NCBI GenBank assembly: GCA_963693305.1
Contig: OY855906.1
Location: forward strand, 25,242,289-25,306,288
Length of the DNA stretch: 64,000 nucleotides
Direction: 5' to 3'
From: Meandrina meandrites
Lineage: Eukaryota > Cnidaria > Anthozoa > Scleractinia > Meandrinidae
Shown here: positions 48,585 to 59,001 of the stretch, piece by piece
Layout: every line of letters starts with the position of its first letter
Position numbering within the stretch: position 1 is the first letter of the stretch
Program-made: the position numbers and the translations under genes
Notes under the pieces: model-generated
The model's input: the letters and a program-made list of their open reading frames with translations, nothing else
Databases searched by the model: none
Told to the model about the DNA's origin: nothing

Positions 48585-48960
48585 CACATGCAGTCAGCAA
48601 ATTAACAAATTTTAGACAAAGGCAGTCAACAGGTCAACACTTGTGTAATACCGGCAGCCAACAAGCCAACAAATATCAAACAAAGGCAGTTTGCAAACCA
48701 GCAAGTTTAAAATAAAGGCAGTCAACAGGCCAACAAATTCAAAACAAAGGCAGTTAACAATCCAATAAATTTATAACAAGCAATTCATAAGCAAATTCGA
48801 CTCTTGACAAGCCAGGAGAACCGGATCAATCAAATACATTGTGTATTTTATACTCGAAATAATAGTCCTGTCGTCTATTTTTAACTTTAAACAGTCAACA
48901 AGCGGACAAATATTAGACTGTCAAGGTTCTCAACAAGTCAAAAAAATTTAAAGACCGCTA
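48585..48960. repeat. Degenerate tandem repeat, about 40-bp unit
   Basis: Seven or eight imperfect units of an AAAGGCAGTCAACAGGCCAA-type sequence followed by CAAATT. No coding capacity. Confidence 0.7.
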
Positions 48961-49070
48961 GACAAGACCAAAACAGAACGCAGAATGAAACGTGTTCTTG
49001 TGACGAACATGACAAAAGAGCGCATGTCGTAGAATGTTTAATTTTGTATGCCTCGACATGTAAGTTTAAA

Positions 49071-52000
49071 TCACAATGATGTATCCCAGATATCGTTCTG
49101 GTACCACAGCTCCTCCAGGAGGTCTCGTACTTGAGAGGCGTTTGGTCGAACATCTGGGTCTTGTTCAAAACACAAATGTACCACTTCCTGGAGCTGGAAA
49201 AATAACAAATTTTATTGACGGCCTTTCTGCGGAATTAGAAATTAATAAAGTCCGGCTCAATTTCAATCCATGTGAACTGGTTTAAATTTGCAAAATTGAC
49301 CTTTTTCCTTTTTTAGTTTTAGTTTTAACAAACCTAGAAAGAATCAGTTCCGCCACGTAATAAAGTTGATAATTACATAAGCACAATAGCAGCGCTCGAT
49401 TACCAGCCGCTGTTCGGGGAATGAGCCCGCGCTCCTCCCCGAAACGACGGCTGGACGCGTGGATTGACCATTGTTAATTTCCACCAATCAGAACGTCGCC
49501 TGCTCAAATCGTGCAGGCAGATTTTTTTCTGGAGCAGACTTAGAAATGACGAATGCGAGAGTGTAGTTTGACAAGGCATGCGTTCATGTTTTGGAGCGCT
49601 TTAAACTTTAAACCTGGACGATTTACAACAAGAAAGCATTAGAGGAGCTGGATAATGGTGAAAATGATTTTGTAATTCAACCTACAGTCAGAAACGGTGG
49701 TTATTGACATCGTGAAAGAGACGGCGACATACAAGTCCATTGCTGTTCGCAAATGTTGGAGCCAGAACTAGCTTCGCGTCTCTTTAAAACAAACCGTCTT
49801 AATAGCTGTTACGTGTATGAGTTACAGCAGTCTCTGGTGAAGCCGGACAAAGATAAATATTTCATCCGTGATAAGATACAACACATCTTGCAAGATTTGT
49901 AACAGTTGAATTAGACAGCCGAGCTTAGCTGTTTAATAAATGCAAGTAATCATCATCTTTAACGAAAAATTTTCAGATCTTGTCCGTTCAGAGCGAACAT
50001 TTTGCGAAGTCAAAATATCTTGCAAATAGAAGCGAGCCAAACCGCTCGAGCAGAGCATCATGCAAACGTGTAACGTCAAAACAAAGACAAATCCGCAGTA
50101 GTGAGTCTGTGTCGGCTTGTCACGATTCTCAGTAACATTTGCTTCGCTTTGTCTCAGAATTTTTTTAGACACTCGATACTCCTTAAGCAATCTAAAATAT
50201 AAACTTATCGGGTAAGCCGTAAAAGGCAAAGTTCGTATTGGAACGGGAAAACATGTATTTTTTATGCCATTTCCGGTGATCAGTAACGACGCATAAATTA
50301 AATTTTAAATCTACGTCACAGACACGATCGGCCACTCACGCGTCCAGCCGTCACTTCTCGGGGAGGAAAGACTGAGTTACACGAGAGGACGGCGGAAATC
50401 GAGCCTACATGATAGCTTGTCCAATTATGATTTTGAATGTCTCAGGCAATTGTTGCTGGTAGCAATAATGGAAAAATTTACCAGGATAGATCACTCAAGA
50501 CTACAATTGACTACTAAAGAAGCACACAAAACATTGGGTATTTGTGGTTCCATCATGTATTAATTCTCCGACGTGCATACATACTCAGACCCCCACGAAC
50601 GTAGAAAGGGATTGGGGTTGAAGGGAGTGTTTACTGAGTCCGATAGTTTACATCAAAAGAAAAACATAAAATAAATACAATATAATTTTGATCTGCAGCA
50701 TAAGTGTATGTAAATCAAAATGTTAATAAGCATACCTCCCCAAACTCTTCAGTGCCAAGGCATCCCTTTATCAACTCAGCCAGCATAAAACCAAATTGAA
50801 GAACGTTCTTTCCTAAAATATCCTTCACCGCATGACCAGTTTTTACGCATCCTGGAAAGTCTCGATAGATCCATTGTGCTGAGCCAAATCCTCCCAAAAC
50901 AGCTGTTATTGGCGGCATCTAATTACCAGAGATAACAAGTCATGTATTCATTAGCTTTCGGTCGCTGACTCAATTAGGTATGGTAGGGTTACGTGTTTTC
51001 TGTATTCTGTGTACTGTGCACAGTGAAGTTGTCTAAGAAACCATTAAGAGAGAAATAACAAGTGGCAACAGTGATAACAGCAACAATAGCACCAGAGACA
51101 ACAAAATAAAAGCCTAAAAGCATAAATATAAGCAAAGTTAAAGCCTGAAGCTTTAAACCACTTAAAACACTTCTTATTAATGTTTGCTGGGATCAGGCGA
51201 TCAAATAACATGCGCCAAGTGTACACTGTAGCTGACTATTGACTTCATACTAACTACTAAGTGTTAAGTTGTATAAAGAAACTTATATTTACTTCTCAAA
51301 AATATATATTGTATTTATAATTTCAGAAACCTTTTACAACGATTTATTCCTATTCATTTGTTCTAACAATTAGCTACAATACGTCCGTCCGTCCGTCCGT
51401 CTATCGGTCCGTCGGACGTCGTTCGTTCGTTCGTTCGTTCGTTCGTTCGTTCGTTCGTTCGTTCGTTCGTTCATTCATTCATTCATTTTTTGATAATATA
51501 AAAGTTAGCATAATGTAGTTTATAAATATTACCCTTAGTCCTCTTCCAATTAAAACGTTGGATGTTGTGATGTTGTTATGGACAATGCCATTTTGTTCCA
51601 AGTGTTGTACGGCGTAGATCAAGTCAATAGCCACAATTAAAACCACATCTAGGTTTAGAGTAATTCTGCTGTTTCTCAAAAACTCATCCAACGTCGTACT
51701 TGACTCAAAGTCATAACACAGCAAGCTGCATTTCACAGAAAATGTAGAAAAGTGCCATTTATATCTGAGCCAGCATGGAAGTTTCAGTTTTGAGGGTTTT
51801 TTAAAGATTTATTTAACAAAAAACATCTGAATATTACTTGAAGAGAGATAACAGAAATTAAGGACATGAAAGGTTCCGCAAGTTCCTCCTGATCAAGGAG
51901 AAAAAAAATAGAAAGACTTAGAAACAGTATCCTACTTGATTGCGGATCTACAGTATATGTATATGTATGCACATTTATTAATTAAATGGAGGAGAGTGTT

Positions 52001-54937
52001 TTACTGGGAAATGGAACACTCCTAGATTTCATACGCCACTATTTCCAGGACCCCAGTGGCGTATTTGTTATTGACGTCACGATTCGCGCCTTTTCTGCTT
52101 TGTTGAATTAACTTGGTTTCTTATGTCATTTAATTTGTTGTAAGCAAGCATTGATAAACAGGCTTATTTGTCTAACCAGTCCACTGTGGTTTAACTAAGA
52201 GACAAAAAAGAATGAGTTTTCCGAAAAAACTTAAGAACGGGAACATGATAATGGAAACCTTTCAAAACAATAAAATAAAAACGGCAATATCAACAGCATC
52301 TGGCCTCCATATAATAAAAAGAACATTACATTATTCAATTTCGCACCTCCACCATTGGTATAAATTAGTTTACTTTTCGCTCTAATAATTACACATTGGC
52401 TCAAAGATATGATTTTATGTTGTCGTGGCAAAAACGATATCGTTTCTGCCACTCGAACATAAAATTGATTTCTTCTCGCGACCGTGCAATATCTTCTATT
52501 TATGAACGAAACATAATAAGAAGTAAACTGACTAAAATCAAAGGTTGAACTTACAATGAACTTTTCTTGAGCCGTGGAAATCTTTTCTGCTTGTAATTTA
52601 ACACACATTCATCAGCTAGGAAAAAGTCGAAACGTGACGGCATGAAAATGAAACTACGATAAAATTATCTGCAAATTTGTGCGCTTCTTTAAGTGTTATC
52701 AGCAAATTAAACGACTTAAGCGATAGTTATCAATAATTAGTCTCGACAGTTATATGACGTGTTATTCAATTATAGAAATGGAAACACGTACCAGCGAATT
52801 AAGACCTGTAATAAATTACCACTGCTAGTTGAAACTAATTGATTAATTAATTTTTGACAAACTAATTAACTATGGGCAAGTCAATTAAAAATCAATTAAT
52901 TATATTAATATAGTTATATATTTACATAGGGAGCCCGCGCGCTTATTTGTGGGCGGTTGTAAGCTGTACTGTATGTTAATTTCATTTAACCTTCGAACGT
53001 AAATAAAAATAAATAAATTAACTTACCTGTTGTCTCCTTCAATCTGTTGTAAAGCCAAATGGGATACATTTCAAGTTGGGATGCATTTTGGCGCCGCGAT
53101 TGTTCGTTTTCTTTGATATATTTGAAACACTACTTCGATCGACCGTTGCACAATGTTGCTCTGTGATGTGGCTATCGCGTTTCATCATTATCTCAGTGCA
53201 ACGTCATCGTTACATTCAAACTGTTAATAAATTAATAACCAACGGTGAAACACGAGACGCTAATGAGAGCGGCATGACCTTGCACTGAGCCGTGTGACGT
53301 TGCACTGAGATAATGATGAAACGCGATAGCCACATCACAGAGCAACATTGTGCAACGGTCGATCGAAGTAGTGTTTCAAATATATCAAAGAAAACGCACA
53401 ATCGCGGCGCCAAAATGCTTCCCAACTTGAAATGTATCCCATTTGGCTTCACAACAGATTGAAGGAGACAACAGGTAAGTTAATTTATTCCTTTTTATTT
53501 ACGTTCGAAGGTTAAATGAAATTAACATACTGTACAGCTTACAACCGCCCACAAATAAGCGCGCGGGCTCCCTATGATATTTATTTATTAAGCGATGACG
53601 TCATTTTATGACGTCATCGGTTAATGCTGTAAAGTGGAAAAGCGATGGAATTTATGGAATTTTTGGTGTGATAATTACTCCCTGAATTGAACCGAAGAGC
53701 AATGGGAACTAGGTGCATTGTTTGTATTCTTTTTGAGATCCGCCGTCTTGTTTTTTGGCAAAGGAAGATATTTTTTGCAGCTTGTATCATCACCGATCGG
53801 CAAACCTTATTTCATTTGTAGCTGTTAAATTGAGATTTCGAGTCTGGAGTGAGTGTTGCACTTTATCAGTTATCGAATAAATTTGGCATAAAGTTAAGAA
53901 GTGATGTCTGTCGTGACTGCAGACGAAGCAACCGATTATTAGCAGTTTTGAAACATCTGTTGAAAAGGTGAGCCGTCTTAAACCTTTTTTTAAGCGATGA
54001 CGATGACGTGATCGATTAATCTCGCCGTGCGAGTGGACAGGATCTGTTGTTGTCTGTTGCCTGTTGTGATTAACCGATCTGTAGAACCGAATACTGGGAA
54101 AAGAAATCAAGTCAACTCAACAAGAAATCGTCGCATAGAACTCAAAGCAAAATACTCCTGGGCCGTTAGAAAGGACTAATTTAAAGCATAAACGAAAGAA
54201 ACAAATTATATTTGATGCGTTCTATAAGATTTAGTAAACAGAAATCTCTCCATTCTTTAAAACAAAAGGTGTAAACAATTTTAGACAGCGTTTGACCTTG
54301 CATCGTATATCGTATATCGTATGTCACGCCGAGATAACGCAATTTTTGTTGAACAATCATTCAGCACAGAAGTTGTCACAGTTACTTTTATTTACCCTAA
54401 TTTTTTGACAAATGTCCTGAAAATTATCAAAGACCCCTTGTGAAACGTCATCGCTTCTGCATGCATCGCGTGCCGTTTATTTCAAGTGGGAGAAGTAAGG
54501 GCGATCAGTAATTTGGTTACACACTTACTGTTCTTCAAATATAACTAAAGATCTATACAATAATTGAAGCAATATAAGAGTATAGATAAACGATATGAAT
54601 GAGAGAAGTGTGTCTTATCGCTGAGAGGAATTCGTTCTCTTTGCTTTTTAGCCCATTTCACGATCGTCTTAAAAAAGAGAGGCGTTGAACCTTCCAAATC
54701 TTACTTCAAGGAGCCTTTAATTTCGACGTAATTAATACAACTGAGGCAAAATATGGAATTTTCCATACTTCGAGCATGCCAGCAATACTTGAGGATGTTG
54801 GGATGCCCGTCTCCATCACTGAGCTGCCTTACTAATTCGACTTCCTTCCTCCAAGCGTCTTCCTTAACTTTGGAGAAATGTTTGATAAGTCGCACTGACA
54901 TATCCTTTTTATTTCCTGACCAGGCTACAACAAATCC
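49071..54937 (-). CDS. Kinase-like gene, probable pseudokinase (four exons visible)
   Basis: Exons inferred from splice sites, read on the minus strand. 54715..54937 (acceptor CAG, donor GTAAGA): GFVVAWSGNKK, MSVRLIKHF, then helix-C-like EDAWRKEVELVRQLSDGDGH and PNILKYCW. 51533..51725: LIYAVQHLEQNGIVHNNITT, SNVLIGRG. 50736..50918: PPITAVLGGFGSAQW, GKNVLQFGFMLAEL. 49071..49193: LCFEQDPDVRPNASQVRDLL, ending IWDTSL. The layout matches subdomains II-III, VI, VII-IX and XI of a protein kinase. The VAIK Lys aligns with Arg (SVR), HRD reads HNN, DFG reads GFG, and the subdomain IX Asp reads Asn. All catalytic positions visible are changed, so a non-catalytic kinase is inferred. Exons for subdomains I, IV-V and X were not found. 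The N-lobe (HPNILKY) has some IRE1 flavour. Joining these exons into one gene is inference. Confidence 0.55.
49396..50403. mobile_element. 1.0-kb element with about 70-bp imperfect TIRs
   Basis: Left CTCCTCCCCGAAACGACGG, CTGGACGCGTGG; right the complement with small changes (ACGCGTCCAGCCGTCACTTC). The ends start GCTCGATT and finish AATCGAGC. It lies in an intron of the kinase-like gene. No transposase frame. Confidence 0.65.
51381..51486. repeat. Compound tetranucleotide microsatellite
   Basis: (CGTC)n, then (GTTC)n of about 13 units, then (ATTC)n, directly 3' (in gene sense) of a kinase-like exon. Confidence 0.95.
52925..53576. mobile_element. Fold-back element, about 280-bp arms
   Basis: The termini ATAGGGAGCCCGCGCGCTTA and complement, and nearly the whole arms, are inverted copies (52925-53206 and 53295-53576). 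The spacer is about 90 bp. Each arm carries a 70-78 residue mirror frame (ILAPRL(F/C)VFFDIFETLL), which is simply the same arm sequence. It ends 11 bp from the dispersed repeat at 53588. Confidence 0.9.
53588..54499. repeat. 0.93-kb dispersed repeat, copy 2
   Basis: Near-identical to 3812..4746, in the same orientation. It has one GTATATC unit fewer and a shorter (GTTGTCT)n stretch. Confidence 0.6.
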
Positions 54938-56130
54938 CTGAAAGAAATGCCAGAGTCACTAATCTTACAAATCTAGTTAAATGTAGTACAAACCTAGTCA
55001 AAAGGCCTTGGTACACTTGACTGAATACTGCCAAGTGACAAATCATTTAGCGTTGACTAGCCATTGTTTTATTTTCCGAATCCCACTCCCTCCAAAACAA
55101 TGTTGCGCACGGTTGGATGGATAGAAATCGAAATTGCATTGGGTTGGTGAGTTGGAGGTTTAAAACAATGCCCATCTTTCGTGGAAACAAATTGTGTCCC
55201 AAGACTTTTGTTTAGGAATGTATACTTCGGGTAAGGTTGAAATCTGCCAGTCAATTCCAAGTATCACAGGAGGTACTATCATTAATGGTGCTCCATTCTG
55301 AGTATTGCTGCCCACGTTAGTTGCTGGTGCCTATTTATACTACGGTCCAGAGGGAAACACTAGAAAGCTCGAAGAGCGCTCTGCGATCCAACAGACTGTA
55401 GTCATTGAGCTACTGTGTCTCCCAATACGTTTATCGATGCTGTCTAAAAGATAGTTCGATTTTTAAATTTATTATTGTTTCTAAACACAATGTTAAGGAG
55501 TGTAAAAAAAATTAACAATAGAGTCGATGTTCGCGTGCGTAATTATATTTTTGGCCCGACTTGGCTAGCTGTGACATATTTACGTCCAAGAACATCAACT
55601 GTATTACTATTATAATAATTTCAGAGAGCATTTAGAAAAGGAATGAAAGCAGTAAACAACATCTTGAACAGTTCCGGCGTCGAGAAAAAAGCTCTAAATT
55701 TCTCTTGAAAAAAAACATTACAGAACTCTGAAGAGAACACTTAGAAGTGTTAAAATTGCTTGCGCAGCTATGTAGGACCTGAGCGAGTTTCACTCGACGA
55801 AGGAAAAATTACATTCACTTTGCCTGCCAAGGATTCTTTGTGGAGTTTCTTTAATTCTTCTTCGTCTAGCTGAGAACACTGAGAATTTGCTTGAACCCCA
55901 GCTGCAGACGAAGTTATTAAACGGAGCTTGAAGTGCTGCTAGCCAGAAAGAAAACGGCGCGTACAGTTGAATGGTTTTCAGTTCTGATTGGCTGGCATCG
56001 TTATTTTCTTGTTTCTGATTGGTCCACGGCAGTGGGCTAAAACATATTTTAGCTCACAAAATACTCCACAATGCCCGATGAAATTATATAAGATGGATTT
56101 AACTTACAAGGTAAATGTTTACTACAGTAA
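54938..56130. other. No gene recognised (between kinase-like and LGR genes)
   Basis: Upstream of the kinase N-lobe exon and downstream of the LGR tail exon. The earlier kinase exons may lie here, but I could not identify them. Confidence 0.35.
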
Positions 56131-56375
56131 TTATATTGGAGAACGCGTTAACAATCTTACCACTGAATATGACGTCTCATCCGAAAATACATTTGGTATT
56201 TCAGTTAACTTCAAATTGGTTTCAGGAGTCTCATATTCTGGTATCTCATCTAATGGCAGAGTGGATGTGCTTGGAATTGGAGATGGGCTCAAACTTGATC
56301 TAACAGTTGTCTGAAAATCGCTTGGGAAAATAGCGTTCAGACGACGTAACGAATCAAGCAGTATTCCCTGTTGCC
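56131..56375 (-). CDS. LGR gene: probable C-terminal tail exon
   Basis: An acceptor (TTCTTGTAG) is followed by an open frame QQGILLDSLRRLNAIFPSDF, then a Ser/Pro/Thr/Glu-rich tail (SPSPIPSTSTLP, DEIPEYETPETN) ending LLTRSPI and stop. It joins in phase to the 7TM exon: the codon split G|GG gives Gly after NTSSS. Phosphorylation-rich cytoplasmic tails are expected for this receptor class. The alternative, reading through the donor to a stop at 56706, would add a Phe-rich segment and is less likely. Confidence 0.6.
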
Positions 56376-56785
56376 CTACAAGAAAAAAAAATCAGTTTTT
56401 CACATTCAACAGGCAGGATTCATTGACTACTTTTACATTTGTTTTAGAAAGTAAACATTAAGATGTACGGTGTGTCTGTGAATCTGACCAGAATAATAAA
56501 GAGAATACAAGTCGAATTTTTCGTCTCCTTTAGAACTCTTTTCTCTATGCTCCCTCCTCTAACCTATTCCCCCATTCATTGATGCTCTGCTATGGAGAGA
56601 TGCACAGTGAAGAAAAGTAGAATGCGTATGAAATAGCGATCTTCCGCTGTCAAGTCGAACGTGTCAACTACCAGATCAGCGTCTGTTGATACGACGTTTA
56701 TCTAATCATGAGAGTAAGAAACAAAGAACACAAAAATGCTTTATTATATATTTAACGGTCGATGTAAAAAAAAATGAAAACAAAC

Positions 56786-57840
56786 CTGAAGACGAAGTGT
56801 TGCGCCATTGCATGGTTCCTGTAAAAAGACTGCAGAATGTTTCTTTCTTTTCGGTTATTTTTCTCCTCACCATTGGAGTTGAGAATGTGTAAAGAATGGG
56901 GTTTATAGATGAATTAACCGGGAGTACAAATACCGCAATCCACACGTAAGCTTGTTTTTCAGGATCACGGAATTGTCCGAATAGAGAGAGGATTCCGATG
57001 ATGATTACAGGCATCCAGCAAAGGAAATCAGTTAAAATTATAAATACCATTCTTTTTGCCATCTGGGACTCTCTGTTCATGTTCGTTGACCTGACTTGCT
57101 TTGAAACCCCTTTTACTGTTAAAAACATGACTATGTACGCAGCAAGAAGATAAACGAATGAAGCAAAGTTCAATCCGATGAATATGCCCACAGCATATTC
57201 CCAACCAGCTTGCCGTTCTGACGAGAGATGGAGAGGAAGGCAGACAGCCGATTTTCCATAAAATCCAACGTTTCGCTCAATATCATTAAAATAATCAAGC
57301 CCAAATGTTGGAATTATGGATATCAGAATTCCAAAAATCCATATCCCTACCACAATAATGTAAGCAAGTGAGCGATTCATCCGTCTTACTTTAAACGGAA
57401 AAACAATACAAATGAGCCTATCGGTTGTGATGAGAGTCAACATAAGCACCGAGACCTCACTTGAAACCATCGACAGAACCCCAGTAAATGTGCATATTAA
57501 TCCAGATCGCCAGTTTATGTCATGTTTAAAGTATTCACCTTGCCACTGTACGTCTTTCACAGCAATAATGAGAAGATAGACGCCCATCAGTAGATCTGAC
57601 ATCGCCAGGTTTGTCAAAAGAAAAGAATGTACTTTGTTATCTTCTTTCACAATAACTCGCATTAGAATGACGAAAAGATTTCCAAAAAGGGCTGAAAGCC
57701 CCAAAATCCAAACACAAACTTGAACGGCTTTGTTTTTCATCAGATCAGAACAGCTAGAGAACTCATTTTTTGGTGAAACGCAATGGACACCGGGAGCTGC
57801 TTTTTCAGCATAGCAACAGAGTATAAATTCATCAAGGTGA
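56786..57840 (-). CDS. LGR/relaxin-receptor-like gene: hinge and seven-transmembrane exon
   Basis: It begins after a TTTATCAG acceptor with the hinge Cys cluster: FILCCYAEKAAPGVHC, SPKNEFSSCSDL. The class A core follows: TM1 GLSALFGNLFVIL; TM2 LTNLAMSDLLMGVYLL; CTFTGVLSMVSSEVSVLMLT with the TM3 Cys; TDRLICIVFPF (DRL for DRY); TM4 GIWIFGIL; TM6 LTDFLCWMPVII; TM7 NSSINPILYTF. The YAE...C...SSC-DL hinge directly before TM1 and LAMSDLLMG are typical of LRR-containing glycoprotein-hormone/relaxin receptors. The donor CAG|GTTTGT ends it after MQWRNTSSS. Plasma-membrane receptor; ligand unknown. Confidence 0.88.
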
Positions 57841-58062
57841 CTGATAAAGAAAGGAAAAAAAATAGTTACAGGTTATTATCTTTTAAACCTCCTTTTCGGA
57901 TGCTGTTTGGATTCACGTAAAAGTGATCCATATAAGAAAAAATAACTTTTCAAAACTACGTCGCCCGAAGAAATTTACGAATCAGGTTGGGGCTTAATTT
58001 TAATTGCTGACTATGATGCTTATTCCAAAACTCAATGCAACAATTTATTTATAACAACTCAC
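57841..58062. other. Intron of the LGR gene
   Basis: Short intron between the last LRR exon and the hinge-7TM exon, with GTGAGT donor and TTTATCAG acceptor. Confidence 0.7.
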
Positions 58063-58970
58063 ATTTCCTTAAGGCTCGTTAGTCCATTAAAAGCGTCAGG
58101 CGAAAAATCTTTTAAGCTGAGGGAGTTGTTTTCCAAATTTCTGGAAAAAAGTACAAATAAAAATGAAGCATCTATATACGAAATTAACTAAGAGTGAGTT
58201 TATCCCAGACTAAACAGTACGAGCAAGTATAGTATTATTAATATTTGATGAAGGTTAATAAGACATTATCCCGAAAATTTCATGATAACTGGTTGGTTTT
58301 AGCAGTTGGTTTTTTAGCAAAGAATGTACAGAAACCTTGATACATGCCTTTATTTCCAGCCGTATCGACTACTGCAATAGCCTATTATATGGTTTACCGG
58401 CATGTCAGCTACAGAAATTACAGAGAGTTCAGAATTCAGCTGCTCGTCTTGTGTTCGAAGAAAGCAAGTTCTGTCATATTACACCTCTATTGAAATCACT
58501 GCATTGGTTACCTGTAAAGTATCGCATCGATTTTAAGGTTTTATTGCTAACGTTTAAGGCCATTCACGGACTTGCTCCGCCATACATTTCCGAACTTATA
58601 TCTGTTAAGGACACTAGTGGTAGATATAGTTTAAGATCAAACAGTGGTATACTTCTCAACTTTAGAACTTGCAAGTCTTTAACTACGCTGGGTGACCGAT
58701 CATTTTATATGGCTGCCCCCAAATTATGGAACAATCTTCCCCTTTTTATTAGAAATATCTCCTTTGTAAATAGTTGTAAAAAGTCTTTTAAAACACATTT
58801 GTTTCAGAAGGCGTTTTTTAGCTGATTATTTATTTTATTATTAGAACTTGTACTAGAGATGTTTTTAGGATTTTTAAGTAATGTTAAGGGTTTGTAAGTA
58901 TTATTTTCTTAAACATTGTAATGCGCAGCTGAAAATTTTATATTGATAATTGCGCAATATAAGTCAATTA

Positions 58971-59001
<31 letters not shown>

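Noticed and set aside
53076..53452. Two mirror-image frames (ILAPRL-VFFDIFETLL)
   Set aside because: Both are the same fold-back arm read from each side; no independent evidence of coding.
58337..58825. Host gene of 162 residues
   Set aside because: LINE RT C-terminal fragment with the expected untranslated tail and ATT repeat.
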